Source: Saccharothrix sp. NRRL B-16348 (lineage in GTDB: Bacteria; Actinomycetota; Actinomycetes; Mycobacteriales; Pseudonocardiaceae). From it: DNA of 64,000 nucleotides. Made by a program: the position numbers and the translations under genes. Position 1 is the first letter of the stretch. Every line of letters begins with the position of its first letter. The DNA is taken from the NCBI RefSeq assembly GCF_001280085.1, contig NZ_LGED01000046.1, positions 62,001 through 126,000 of the forward strand, read 5' to 3'. Below, piece after piece: positions 24,886-33,638 of this stretch. The notes under the pieces were generated by a model that did not search any database, was not told where the DNA came from, and was given only the letters and a program-made list of their open reading frames with translations.

Positions 24886-25414
24886 CGTTGGCCTCCTGGA
24901 AGGTCTCGGAGCCGTCGAGCGACTGCCGCAGCAGCAAGAGGGCCCGGTGGGTCTGGGACTTCACCGTTCCTTCGGTGATGCCCATCGTCTGCGCGGTCTC
25001 GGCGACGGACAGGTCGGCGAAGAACCGCAGCACGACCACCTCGCGTTGCCGCTGCGGCAACGCCGCCACGGCCTGCCGCACCGCCTGCTGGTTCACCACG
25101 CTGCGGGCGTGATCACTGGGGTCGGGCGGCGCCACCACGTCGTTCAGCGGCTGCTCGACGACCCGCCGCTTCACCCTCCGCCAACGATCCCTCGCGAGGT
25201 TGACCAGAACCTGCCGCGCGTACGCCTCGGGGTGCTCGAGTACCCGGTGCCAGCGCAGCGCGGTTCTCAGCAACGCGGTCTGCACCAGGTCCTCGGCGTA
25301 CCCGCGGTCGTTGACCAGCAGGAACGCCAGGCGCAGCAGACCGGGCGACTGCGCGCGCACGAACTCCTCGAAGCGGGCGTCGGGCAGCCCACCGGTACTC
25401 CGTCTGAAGAACAC
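24875..25414 (-). CDS. ECF RNA polymerase sigma factor (SigE-family type)
   Basis: About 179 residues. Region 2: FEEFVRAQSPGLLRLAFLLVND, then YAEDLVQTALLRTALRW. Region 4: VAALPQRQREVVVLRFFADLSVAETAQTMGITEGTVKSQTHRALLLLR, here split for clarity into the promoter -35-reading HTH (LSVAETAQTMGITEGTVKSQ). Such factors direct RNA polymerase to stress promoters and often autoregulate. The open frame reaches 25516, but homologous sequence starts only around LPDARFEEF; GTG 25414 is my best start. It is coupled to the downstream membrane gene. Confidence 0.85.
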   Translation of the reverse strand: MFFRRSTGGLPDARFEEFVRAQSPGLLRLAFLLVNDRGYAEDLVQTALLRTALRWHRVLEHPEAYARQVLVNLARDRWRRVKRRVVEQPLNDVVAPPDPSDHARSVVNQQAVRQAVAALPQRQREVVVLRFFADLSVAETAQTMGITEGTVKSQTHRALLLLRQSLDGSETFQEANDVH

Positions 25415-26147
25415 AACCAGGATGAACGTCTTCCCACCCGACCGGGTTGTCACGCCGGCCGGACTTTCTTCGGCGCACAGGCGTGCCGCGTCACGGCGGA
25501 GCGACTCGGTGACCACGCGGCGGTACTCGCGATTGAACCACGACGGACCGTCGGACGAGGTGGCCCGACGCCCCGCGACGTTGTCAGTCGTGCCGGAGGC
25601 AGCGACAGTGCCTGTCGCGCCCGAATGCGCTAGTGAGGCGCAGCGGACTCGCGGCTTCGATCACGCGAAAGCGGCCGTGCGACACCGAGAAGCTCAATCC
25701 CGCGGACCGTACGGGATCGGCGACGCGCACAGGTTCGACGCAGTGGTCGCGCGTCCACCACCGGAAACATCCGGCACATGGACCCCGTTTCCGAACAACG
25801 TTCTTCGACAGTGTGTCGAATCGCAGACCGATCGATCAAAATTCGCAGTGAACCGGAATATGAATTACTTCCACGGGCCGTCGCCAAGGGATCTACCAGC
25901 GCAAACAATCCTTACACTCGCGGCCCATGACCGCACCGAGAAGTGGATCTTCACCGGTTAGAACCAGAGCGCCACCCGGATGCGTACACCTTCGGCGACC
26001 ATGTAACCTTCCGCTCACCCACGGCGGTAACACCAATCCGATAAACACCGGATCGGACGCAAGAGTGGGCGACCGAAGGTATGAACCGTCACTCACAGGG
26101 TTGATCAAGGTGCGGTTCTCGCTGCAGAACGGCGACGGGAGATTGCG
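25415..26147. other. Long intergenic region before the Crp/cyclase operon
   Basis: About 730 bp without a gene I can support; short frames here lack homology and ribosome sites. The right part (about 25.8-26.1 kb) is visibly AT-richer than its surroundings. It contains TCCGAT-N9-ATCGGA (about 26037-26057). Promoters for the divergent sigma factor and the Crp/Fnr gene must lie here. Confidence 0.4.
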
Positions 26148-26864
26148 TTGTCCCAAGCATCGAGCCAACATGCGTGGCTGCCCGGAACGTACCTCGCCCG
26201 ACTCAGCGGTGACGTGCGGAGCGGGCTGCTTTCACTCGGCAGGCAACGCGTCATACGGACGAACGAGCACCTGACCCGCCAAGGCGATCGCGAGATGGGT
26301 GTATTCCTGCTCAAGTCGGCGGTCTCCGGCAGCGCTGTGTGCGCGAAGGTCACGCGAGTGGCGCAGAACGGCTCCGAGGCGCTGATCGGCGTACGCGTAG
26401 CCGGCGACGTGATCGGAGAAGGCGCTGCGCTGCGACAGGACCTGATCCGCTCGGCCACCGTGACGGCCTGCACCGACCTTCTGGTGCAGGTCATCGAACG
26501 ACGGCAGTTCCTCGCGTACCTCGATCGCAACCCCGAGGCGTGGCACGCGTTGTGCGCGCTGATCACCGACCGTCTCGACTGGGCCAACCGCAGGCGCGCG
26601 GACTTCGCCGCGTACGACGTCAAGGTGCGGTTGGTGCGGGTCCTGCTGGAGTTGGCCGAGACGCATGGTGTGCCCGGTCCACTCGGGGTGGACCTCGGCG
26701 TGGCCGTCTCGCAGGAGGAGCTCGGCAGGCTGATCGGCGCGAAGCCGGACGCGGTCGGCGTGGCACTGAAAGCGCTCAAAGCCAAGGGGTTGGTGACGGC
26801 GCGCTACCGGGGCGTCCGCATCCGGGATCTCGAGTCCTTGCGCCGCACCGCGGACGACGATTGA
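26148..26864 (+). CDS. Crp/Fnr-family regulator with intact cNMP phosphate-binding cassette
   Basis: A 238-residue Crp/Fnr protein. TTG 26148 has GGGAG 7 nt upstream. The N-terminal cyclic-nucleotide fold includes GDVIGEGAALRQDLIRSATV (about 86-105). Gly90-Glu91 and Arg101-Ser102 match the G-E...R-S-A phosphate-binding cassette of E. coli CRP. A dimer helix follows, then the winged HTH (VSQEELGRLIGAKPDAVGVALKAL from 188). There are no Fe-S cysteines. It therefore probably senses a cyclic nucleotide. The next gene, 95 bp on, encodes a cyclase-like protein, so ligand, sensor and output may be encoded together. Confidence 0.88.
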   Translation: MSQASSQHAWLPGTYLARLSGDVRSGLLSLGRQRVIRTNEHLTRQGDREMGVFLLKSAVSGSAVCAKVTRVAQNGSEALIGVRVAGDVIGEGAALRQDLIRSATVTACTDLLVQVIERRQFLAYLDRNPEAWHALCALITDRLDWANRRRADFAAYDVKVRLVRVLLELAETHGVPGPLGVDLGVAVSQEELGRLIGAKPDAVGVALKALKAKGLVTARYRGVRIRDLESLRRTADDD

Positions 26865-26959
26865 TGCCGACTTCTCCGAAACCCGGATTTTCCCGAAGTG
26901 TGCGGTGCGACCGCCGCGCAGACTCCTCGCTACACCACCACGACGCGGAGGAAGCCACC

Positions 26960-27700
26960 GTGGACGACCACTTCACCCGCCGCGTCCTGCTCAGCCTGGA
27001 CGTGGAGAACTACAGCTCGCGCCGCGACGTCGATCAGGAACGGGTACAGCACGCCTTGGCGAACGTCATGCGGGTCACCGCTGAGCGGGCAGGCCTCGAC
27101 CGGTCCCGGTGGCTGGTCCAGGGTTCCGGTGACGGAGAGCTCTCGGTGCTGCCCGTCGAGACGCCCGAGAAGCGCGTCGTCGACCACCTGCCCTCGGCGT
27201 TGGCCGAGTCGCTGGCCGCGCACAACGTTGATGCGCCGCACGAGCTGAAGCTGCGGCTGCGCGTTGCGGTGCACCAGGGACTTGTGCGCGCGACGCCGTA
27301 CGGCCACGCCGGAACGGGCGTGGTGATGGTGAGCCGCATCCTCGACAGCGATCCCGGTCGGCTCGCATTGCGCGCGTGCCCCACCACCGACCTGGTGCTC
27401 CTGCTGTCACCGCCGCTCTACCTGGACCTGGTGGTGCAAGGTCACACCCGGCTGTCACCGCGAGACTTCCGCGAAGTGCCGGTGGTTGCCAAGAAGTTCA
27501 ACAGCACTGCCTGGCTGCACGTGCCGGGCGTCGACGTGCGCGCGCTGGCCCTCGACCTGGTCCAGCGGCCCACCGCCGAAGCCGTGTCCGTGTCCACGCC
27601 GGAAGCACCGCCGGCGCCAACCGGCCACAGCACAACGGTGCATGGCGGCGTGCACGGCCGCAACGTCGTCATCGGTGTGCAGAACAGGTTCGGGCGATGA
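26960..27700 (+). CDS. Class III nucleotide cyclase-like protein
   Basis: A 246-residue soluble protein. GTG 26960 has GGAGGAA about 7 nt upstream. It follows the class III cyclase fold: VLLSLDVENYSS (metal Asp14), QGSGDGELSVL (second metal Asp58), LRLRVAVHQGLV and GTGVVMVSRILDS (Arg126 in the position of the transition-state Arg). The substrate Lys (KxxGD) is Gln54 here and the Asn of VNxAxR is Val. Metals could bind, but base choice would be unusual or catalysis lost. The tail (about 222-246, TTVHGGVHGRNVVIGVQN) resembles RHIM-like amyloid signalling motifs. Its TGA overlaps the next ATG. The fold assignment is my reading, not a database hit. Confidence 0.65.
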   Translation: MDDHFTRRVLLSLDVENYSSRRDVDQERVQHALANVMRVTAERAGLDRSRWLVQGSGDGELSVLPVETPEKRVVDHLPSALAESLAAHNVDAPHELKLRLRVAVHQGLVRATPYGHAGTGVVMVSRILDSDPGRLALRACPTTDLVLLLSPPLYLDLVVQGHTRLSPRDFREVPVVAKKFNSTAWLHVPGVDVRALALDLVQRPTAEAVSVSTPEAPPAPTGHSTTVHGGVHGRNVVIGVQNRFGR

Positions 27701-29691
27701 CCGTGCAGCAGGCGCAGGAAGCCGCCTCGACGCCGACCGACGAGCCGGCGGAGGGTCCAGAACCGCGGTACGACCGGAGAACGCTGAACGAGGTGCAGGT
27801 CAACCTCTACAGCCCTCGTTTCGAGCGCGCGGTGCTCGGCGCGCAGACAGTGGGCGGCTGGTCCTCGCGGCCTCTCACCCGGGCCACGGGCCGCGTCGAC
27901 GATGGCGACATCGCCGCCCTCAGCCGGTTCGTCAGCCCGGAGGGCTTCGGACCGGCGGTCGAACAGCTCGCCGCCGACCGGCTGCTGGTCCTGTGCGGCG
28001 CGCCGGGCACCGGTAAGCGCTCGTCCGCGCTGGCTCTGCTGCGCCAGGTCACCGACCAGTCGCTCTACTTGATGTCGCCGCACGTGTCACCGGCCGAGCT
28101 GGCGGAGTACGAGTACGAGTCCGGCTGCGGCTACCTCGTGATCGACCGCGTCACCGAGTACGGCGGCGAGCCGGACTTCGAATGGCGGGTCGTGCGCGAC
28201 CGTGCCCGCGACCGCGACTGCTACCTGGTCATCACCGAACCGCCGGCAATCGTCGTGGACCGCACCTGCCACGTCGCCTGGCACGCGCCGGCGTCCGAGC
28301 GCGTGTTGCGGGCGTACTGGGACGGCACGCTGCCGGCTGACGAGGAACCGGTGCTGCACGAGGCGCTGGCGTCGATCGACAGCGTCCGCGACGTGGTCGG
28401 GCTGGCCGAGTGGCTCGCTCGCGGGCTGCCTCTCGACCAGGCACTCGAGCACCTCGACGCGCGCATCCGGGTCGAGGTGGAGGAGTGGTTCGAGGAGGCA
28501 GACCGGCGTCAGGTACTGGAGGTCACCGCGCTCGCGTTCGCCACCGGCGTGGATGAAAGGACGTTCGAGAGCGCGATGCGGCTGTTGCAGCAAGTGTTGG
28601 ATCGGGACGTGCCGACCGCCTCGGACGAGGCGGTGGAGCCCGACCGGCTGCCACAGCTACGGCGAGACCTGCTGACCAACGAGCTGGTGGCCACCTCGAC
28701 GTTGCACACCGACTTGGGCACGCGTGGCGCGTTGCGGTTCGCCAGGGCCGGGCACCACCGACCCGTGTTGGCGCAGCTGTGGCAGCGCATGGACGTCGTG
28801 TTCTGGGACGCGGTCGTCGAGTGGCTGGACGAGATCGTCACGGACTCGCGGTACGAGGTGCCGGTCGCTGTCGGCCTGGCGGAACTCGCCACCATCGCTT
28901 TGGACGAGGTGGTGCGTGTGCTCGACCGGTGGGCACGCGGCACACGTCGTGCGGCGGGACGACGGGTGGCCGTCTACGTCCTGCACCTGATGGCTTACGA
29001 CGAGGTGCTGGCACCCGCGGCGCTGAAGATCGCGGCCGGCTGGGTCGAGCGGGGCACGCCACAGCAGCGATGGGTCGCGGCGATGGCGTTCATCGGCGGG
29101 CTCGGCGCCCGATACCCCCACGACGCACGCCGCCGCCTTTGGACGGTGTGCACTCAGTCGCACACCGTGCACGGTGACGTCGAGCACGTGTTCGGCGAGC
29201 TTTTCGCCACGCTGGTTCGCGACACCGACAACGCGCATCTCGTCCTGCATTACCTGCGAGACAAGGTGACGCGCTTCAACGCTCCGGGCGCGCGACCGGC
29301 GAGCCGCGCGGTAGCCATGCGCACCGCGCTCGCCGTGCTCGAGTCGCGGAAGTCGGACGCCAAGCGATCCGCCGTCCTCCTCCACCTGGAAGAACACCCG
29401 GAAGGCGGCGACGTGGTAGTTCGCCTGCTGGCGAGCGTGCTGGTCTTCCGGCCGCTGCGGCTGCGGGCGATCAAGGCGTTGCACGCGCTGCTGGAGGACA
29501 TGGCCGAGAACGACCCCCGTGCCAGGGCGAACGCGCACAGGTTGGGCGTGTTGCTGCACTCCACCCTGCCCGTCTGGGAGCACGAAGCGCTGGACGCGGA
29601 TTTCCGGGTAGTGGCGGCGCGCCGACAGGACACCGACATCAGGTCCCTCGTGGACGCCGTTCTCGACGCGCTCAAGGGACGCGTCTCCTGA
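27697..29691 (+). CDS. P-loop NTPase with C-terminal helical repeats
   Basis: A 664-residue soluble protein, ATG overlapping the previous stop (ATGA). Walker A is GAPGTGKRS at 101-109. A Walker B-like YLVIDRV ends at Asp150, and YLVITEP (about 176) could be sensor 1. The N-terminal 90 residues (NEVQVNLYSPRFERAVLG) are specific to this protein. From about 330 on it is helical and Arg/Ala/Leu-rich with HEAT-like pairs (VGLAELATIALDEVVRVL, AVYVLHLMAYDEVLAPAALKIAAGW, RTALAVLESRKSDAKRSAVLLHL). This layout fits a STAND/AAA-like switch with a repeat sensor. No nuclease or TIR domain is seen. Confidence 0.75.
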   Translation: MTVQQAQEAASTPTDEPAEGPEPRYDRRTLNEVQVNLYSPRFERAVLGAQTVGGWSSRPLTRATGRVDDGDIAALSRFVSPEGFGPAVEQLAADRLLVLCGAPGTGKRSSALALLRQVTDQSLYLMSPHVSPAELAEYEYESGCGYLVIDRVTEYGGEPDFEWRVVRDRARDRDCYLVITEPPAIVVDRTCHVAWHAPASERVLRAYWDGTLPADEEPVLHEALASIDSVRDVVGLAEWLARGLPLDQALEHLDARIRVEVEEWFEEADRRQVLEVTALAFATGVDERTFESAMRLLQQVLDRDVPTASDEAVEPDRLPQLRRDLLTNELVATSTLHTDLGTRGALRFARAGHHRPVLAQLWQRMDVVFWDAVVEWLDEIVTDSRYEVPVAVGLAELATIALDEVVRVLDRWARGTRRAAGRRVAVYVLHLMAYDEVLAPAALKIAAGWVERGTPQQRWVAAMAFIGGLGARYPHDARRRLWTVCTQSHTVHGDVEHVFGELFATLVRDTDNAHLVLHYLRDKVTRFNAPGARPASRAVAMRTALAVLESRKSDAKRSAVLLHLEEHPEGGDVVVRLLASVLVFRPLRLRAIKALHALLEDMAENDPRARANAHRLGVLLHSTLPVWEHEALDADFRVVAARRQDTDIRSLVDAVLDALKGRVS

Positions 29692-29707
29692 CTTGGAGCC
29701 ACGACAC

Positions 29708-31030
29708 ATGGAGAAGAAGTCGTACCCGGTGATCACCGAGCGCGTGCTCGAACCGCTGCCGCCGAAGCGGCTGTTCAGCCGGAGCCGCGGCCGCCTGCGA
29801 GCGGAGGTGCCACTCGTGCTGGCCGGGCAGCAGTTGGTGTACCGCACGCGCAACCAACTCGTGCTGGACACGAACGACCTGCCCCTCGACTCGCCGACCG
29901 TGGTGGACGCCTCGCACGTGTCTGTCGTAGACGTCACCGCGGACATCGAGGTAGTCGCCGAGCTGGTCATCCCTTCCCGTGACGCGGCGAACTTCACACT
30001 CCGCGTGGCGTTCTTGTGCACCGCGGTGGACCCGGTCGCGGTCGTCGGCGCCGGCGGCAGCGACGCGGCCTCCCTGCTGACCGGCTACCTCAAGGGCCAC
30101 CAGCGAATCTTCCAGCTCGGCCTGGACTACGACCTCGCGGACATCAACGACGTGCGCCGCAAACTTGATGCGCAAGTTCGGGCCTACCACACGATCGAAC
30201 CGCCGGAGTTCGCCGGGCTGGCCGTGACGCTCGCCAGCGTCGAAGTCATGACGCCCGAGCAGGTTGCCGAGTTGAAGACGAGGTTGCGGGAGGCCGAGGG
30301 AACGCACGTCGTGAGGACCACACAACTCAGCCACGACCACCGACTGCACGACTTGGAGCAGTTCCACAGGCAGTCCGTCGAGTTCCAGGACACTGAGCAC
30401 GCGAGCTCGCTCGACGCGCTGCGGCGTGCGCACGCCCGGCGGGAACTCGACCACACCACCCAGGTAGTGGGGGCGGACCCGATCGCCGCGCTGTACCTCG
30501 CCCACGCTGCCGGCGAAGTGAGCACGAGGGAGGTCGCCGACGAGCTGCGCCGATTGCACGAACGCGAGGTCGAGCAGGACCGCGAGGACCTGCGGCTGGC
30601 GATCCAGGACGAGCGTGCACGGGACCGGCTCCGATGGGACGCGGAACGGGCCGACGTGCAGCACCGGCAGGAAACCGAGCTGGAGCAGTCCCGCGCGAAG
30701 CGGGAGGCCGACCGCGCCGACGCGCTGCGCCTGGCTGAGTGGGAACGCGAGGACCGGCACTTGGCGCGGTCCGAGGAGATGCAGCAGCTGGTCGCGCAGC
30801 TGAACGTGATCAAGGCGCTCGCCGCGCAGGGACATCTCGACACCGCCAACCTCGGACCGGGCCTGACCAAGATGATCAACAACGTGCTCAGCAGCCGCGC
30901 GAGGGAAGTCGAGACGACTGCTCCCTCCGGTGACGACCTTGCGATCACGGCGCCGGCGGAGCAACCGGAACTGACCGACGACCAGGACCTCGCCGTCGAC
31001 GACGACCGCAGCACGAAGGTGGAGGAATGA
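29708..31030 (+). CDS. SPFH/Band 7-like coiled-coil protein
   Basis: A 440-residue protein, ATG 29708 with GGAG 9 nt upstream, 16 bp after the NTPase. Residues about 30-200 look like an SPFH fold: EVPLVLAGQQLVYRTRN, DVTADIEVVAELVIPSRD, FTLRVAFLCTAVDPVAVV, DINDVRRKLDAQVRAY, FAGLAVTLASVEVMTPEQVAEL. From about 200 to 360 it is a charged coiled coil (LHEREVEQDREDLRLAIQDE and similar). It has no transmembrane segment, unlike most SPFH proteins, so it may dock on the DUF4407 product. The C-terminal tail is acidic. The SPFH call is by pattern and moderate. Confidence 0.6.
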   Translation: MEKKSYPVITERVLEPLPPKRLFSRSRGRLRAEVPLVLAGQQLVYRTRNQLVLDTNDLPLDSPTVVDASHVSVVDVTADIEVVAELVIPSRDAANFTLRVAFLCTAVDPVAVVGAGGSDAASLLTGYLKGHQRIFQLGLDYDLADINDVRRKLDAQVRAYHTIEPPEFAGLAVTLASVEVMTPEQVAELKTRLREAEGTHVVRTTQLSHDHRLHDLEQFHRQSVEFQDTEHASSLDALRRAHARRELDHTTQVVGADPIAALYLAHAAGEVSTREVADELRRLHEREVEQDREDLRLAIQDERARDRLRWDAERADVQHRQETELEQSRAKREADRADALRLAEWEREDRHLARSEEMQQLVAQLNVIKALAAQGHLDTANLGPGLTKMINNVLSSRAREVETTAPSGDDLAITAPAEQPELTDDQDLAVDDDRSTKVEE

Positions 31031-32454
31031 CGACGCTCGACGAACGCCCGTCCGTCGACGAGCAGCCGCCGATTCGGAGGAGGGCCGGCGCACCACCGGT
31101 CAGCACACCGCCGGTCGAACGTCCCGTCCGGGTGTCGCTGCCGAACGACGTCGCGATCGGTGCCCTCCGCCCGGTGATGCCGCAGCGCGGCGTGCCCCGA
31201 TTGCTGCGGCGCGTCATCGGGGTCAACGAGGACGTGCTCGACTGGGTGCCGGAGGAACGACCCCGCTACACGCGCCTCGGCCTGATCGTGCTGAACACGG
31301 GCCTGCTGGCGGCGGTATCGATGCACATGGCGCTCGCGAGCGTGCTGGGCGGGCACTGGTGGCTGGTGTTCGCCGACCTCATCTGGGCCGTGATCATCAT
31401 TACTGCCGACAGCTGGCTGATCTCCAGCACCCACGGCGCGGCGCGGACGTCGCTGCTCGGCACCTACCTGCCCCGACTGCTGCTGTCCGTGCTGTTGGGA
31501 GCTGTCATCGCCGAACCGCTGGTGCTGGCGGTGTTCCACCAGTCGATCGACAACGAGATCAGCGAGACGCGCAAGGCGGACATCGACGCCTACGGGAGCA
31601 CGGTGAAGCGGTGCAACCCTCCGACCGGTGAAATTCCGACCGACCCGTCCTGCGCGGGGTTTCTCGTGGTGATAAGCGAGCGCCCGCAAAGCGCGGTGGA
31701 CGAGTTGGCGCGAGCCACGGCACACCGCGACGGGCTGGCCGCCCGCGTCGGCGACGTGGACGCCCAGTTGGCCGAGTTGGAGCGCCTGGCCCGTGACGAG
31801 TGCGCGGGACGCGGCGGTCCAGGTCTGACGGCCGTGCCCGGTGAAGGACCGGAGTGCACCCGCAACCGGGACAAAGCGGACCAATTCCGCCGTGACAGCC
31901 AGGTCGAGCAGTTGCACGCAGACCTCGTGGTGGCCGATCGGCAGGTCTCGGAGCTGACGGAGAAGGTCTCGAACGCCTCGAGCCAGACGGAGCGCGAGAT
32001 CAACACCGCCATCAACGCGAAGATCGACGAAAAACGGAAGAACCTGGCCGAACGCGGTCTGCTCGACAAGTTCGAGGCACTGGGCAGCCTATCGTCCACG
32101 CACTTCTCGGTGTTGATGGCGCACGTGTTGTTGGCTTTGCTCCTCATTGCGCTCGACTGCCTGCCGGTGCTCAGCAAGATGATGAGCGCGAACACTGAGT
32201 ACGATTCCCGGGTGCGCCGTCAACTCGACGTCTCCGGCCGGCTGCACGATCTGCAACTGAAGGCCAGCGAGAAGCGCGACTCGGTCGACTTCGAGCTTCA
32301 GGAACTCCGCTTCCGGCAGAAGCTGAGGACGGGCATCGAGGAGATCGGCGGCGAGGACCGGACCGCCAAGGCACGTCGCCGGATGGAGGTGGACGCTCAG
32401 ATCGACCATCTGGCGGCAACCCTGGAAAAGGCCCGGAACCCAGTGCCCCGGTAA
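31027..32454 (+). CDS. DUF4407 membrane protein
   Basis: A 475-residue integral membrane protein whose ATG overlaps the SPFH-like gene (ATGA). Three helices lie at about 84-106 (LGLIVLNTGLLAAVSMHM), 110-132 (WWLVFADLIWAVIIITADSW) and 148-170. A long extracytoplasmic or periplasm-facing coiled coil (about 220-345) with paired Cys (196, 209, 259, 277) follows, then a fourth helix at 360-382 and a cytosolic charged tail. TADSWLISS and the 3+1 helix layout are typical of DUF4407. The function of DUF4407 is unknown. As the last gene before a terminator, it is the probable membrane effector or anchor of the operon. Confidence 0.8.
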   Translation: MTTLDERPSVDEQPPIRRRAGAPPVSTPPVERPVRVSLPNDVAIGALRPVMPQRGVPRLLRRVIGVNEDVLDWVPEERPRYTRLGLIVLNTGLLAAVSMHMALASVLGGHWWLVFADLIWAVIIITADSWLISSTHGAARTSLLGTYLPRLLLSVLLGAVIAEPLVLAVFHQSIDNEISETRKADIDAYGSTVKRCNPPTGEIPTDPSCAGFLVVISERPQSAVDELARATAHRDGLAARVGDVDAQLAELERLARDECAGRGGPGLTAVPGEGPECTRNRDKADQFRRDSQVEQLHADLVVADRQVSELTEKVSNASSQTEREINTAINAKIDEKRKNLAERGLLDKFEALGSLSSTHFSVLMAHVLLALLLIALDCLPVLSKMMSANTEYDSRVRRQLDVSGRLHDLQLKASEKRDSVDFELQELRFRQKLRTGIEEIGGEDRTAKARRRMEVDAQIDHLAATLEKARNPVPR

Positions 32455-32455
32455 C

Positions 32456-32497
32456 GGGTGGGCCGATCCGGTGTCTCTGCACCGGATCGGCCCACCC
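32456..32497 (+). terminator. Terminator of the Crp/cyclase/NTPase/SPFH/DUF4407 operon
   Basis: A perfect 18-bp stem (GGGTGGGCCGATCCGGTG and complement) with a 6-nt loop begins 2 bp after the DUF4407 stop codon. Confidence 0.85.
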
Positions 32498-32651
32498 CAC
32501 TGATCATCGTTGAGCACGACACCACTTAGTGCTTCCACCGAGTGCAATTCCACTACACCACCCAATGTCCGTTCGATTTATGGAACTGCTCTCGGATCGG
32601 ATCTACAAGGCCAATCGTGGTGTCTCCGTCCCACTACCGAAGGAGTGGCAC

Positions 32652-33236
32652 ATGGTTCGCGTTCGACCTCACTTCCGCAGTGGCATCAGGGTCAAGGGTC
32701 ACCACCGGTCCGCTCCCACCCGCACCGGCGGCGGTGCGGACAACAGCGTGGTGGGCCTGCTCTTGGCCGCCGTCCTCGTGGTCGCGGGTGGCGGACTCGG
32801 CGCCGCCGCGAGCTCCGACGCCTCGACCGCGACGACCTTCACCCACACCCGCCTGGACCGCTCCGAGGGCGGCTCGTGCGCTGAGTCGTCCTACGGACAG
32901 GTCCACGACTACCTCGCCACCCACCCCTGCGCCAGGCTCACCCGTGCCCTCTACGACGCCTCCGACGGCACGGGCACAGCGCGTGTCGCCGTGGCATGGG
33001 TGACGATGCCCGACACCGTCCGAGCCGCAGAGTTCAAGGTTCTCGTCGACCGCCACGGAACAGGCAACATCACCGAGCTCACCAAGGACGGGATCCGCTT
33101 CTCCGGGTACCACTACGACTCCCTCGCCGACGGCACCACTGTCGTCATAGCCCAAGCCGAGCAAGCTCCCGGCAGCACGCTGTCGACCAATCGCCTCAAA
33201 GCCGCGGCGACCGAGGCCATCACACTCACTCCCTGA
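32652..33236 (+). CDS. Small membrane-anchored hypothetical protein
   Basis: A 194-residue protein. ATG 32652 has AAGGAG 6 nt upstream, better than the longer open frame suggests. A basic N-terminus (RVRPHFRSGIRVKGHHRS) precedes one hydrophobic helix (VVGLLLAAVLVVAGGGLGAAA). The outer part has two cysteines (GGSCAESSY, THPCARL) that may pair, then YDASDGTGTARVAVAWVTMP and FSGYHYDSLADGTTVVIAQAE. I do not recognise it. It lies just outside the older integrase remnant, so it may be cargo of the earlier integrative element. Confidence 0.7.
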   Translation: MVRVRPHFRSGIRVKGHHRSAPTRTGGGADNSVVGLLLAAVLVVAGGGLGAAASSDASTATTFTHTRLDRSEGGSCAESSYGQVHDYLATHPCARLTRALYDASDGTGTARVAVAWVTMPDTVRAAEFKVLVDRHGTGNITELTKDGIRFSGYHYDSLADGTTVVIAQAEQAPGSTLSTNRLKAAATEAITLTP

Positions 33237-33317
33237 GTCGGATTCGGCGCGGTGACCCACACCGCCTCATCGTGGTCGCGACCTCGGCGCACCGGGCTCA
33301 ACCACCAGGTCCAGGTA

Positions 33318-33569
33318 AATGAGTTGGCAGCCGGCGCCGAAGGACAGGTAGCTGGTCTCCACCACGCCACGGCGATCGAGTTGCTCGGCATCAACCGGAC
33401 CTTCGATGCGCTGTGCGCGCAGGCGAGTCTCTGCGTGATCGTGCGCACAACGTGCGCCACAGCCCTGGTCAGGGTGACGACCGGGGATGCGCAGAGGCGG
33501 CGAGAGCGTGCGGTCGGATGCGCTCGACCGGATGAACGTCCTCTTCGCTACGCCGTCGCCGAGAAGTGA
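33318..33569 (+). pseudogene. Remnant of tyrosine integrase C-terminus (older element)
   Basis: This stretch aligns by eye with the end of the second integrase: GINRTFDALCAQ against NINRTFEALCVR, and the last codons GCCGAGAAGTGA are identical. The HxxR box is destroyed (VRTTCATALV for VHDMRHTAATIL) and the frame is shifted at least twice. The 5' two-thirds are gone. It is followed, as in the right copy, by a hairpin and a tRNA-Arg-derived att sequence. Confidence 0.75.
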
Positions 33570-33585
33570 ACTTCCGTCGCGAAGC

Positions 33586-33628
33586 GGTCAGGGCCCCTGT
33601 GGAAGATTCTCCCACAGGGGCCCTGACC
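33586..33628 (+). terminator. Integrase terminator, left copy
   Basis: A perfect 17-bp stem (GGTCAGGGCCCCTGTGG and complement) with a 9-nt loop. It is homologous in position and sequence to the hairpin at 39175-39212. Confidence 0.75.
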
Positions 33629-33638
33629 TAGACTTACT

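Noticed and set aside
25630..26171. Two short minus-strand frames in the AT-richer intergenic region
   Set aside because: No ribosome site, no motif, overlapping each other and the promoter region of the Crp/Fnr gene.
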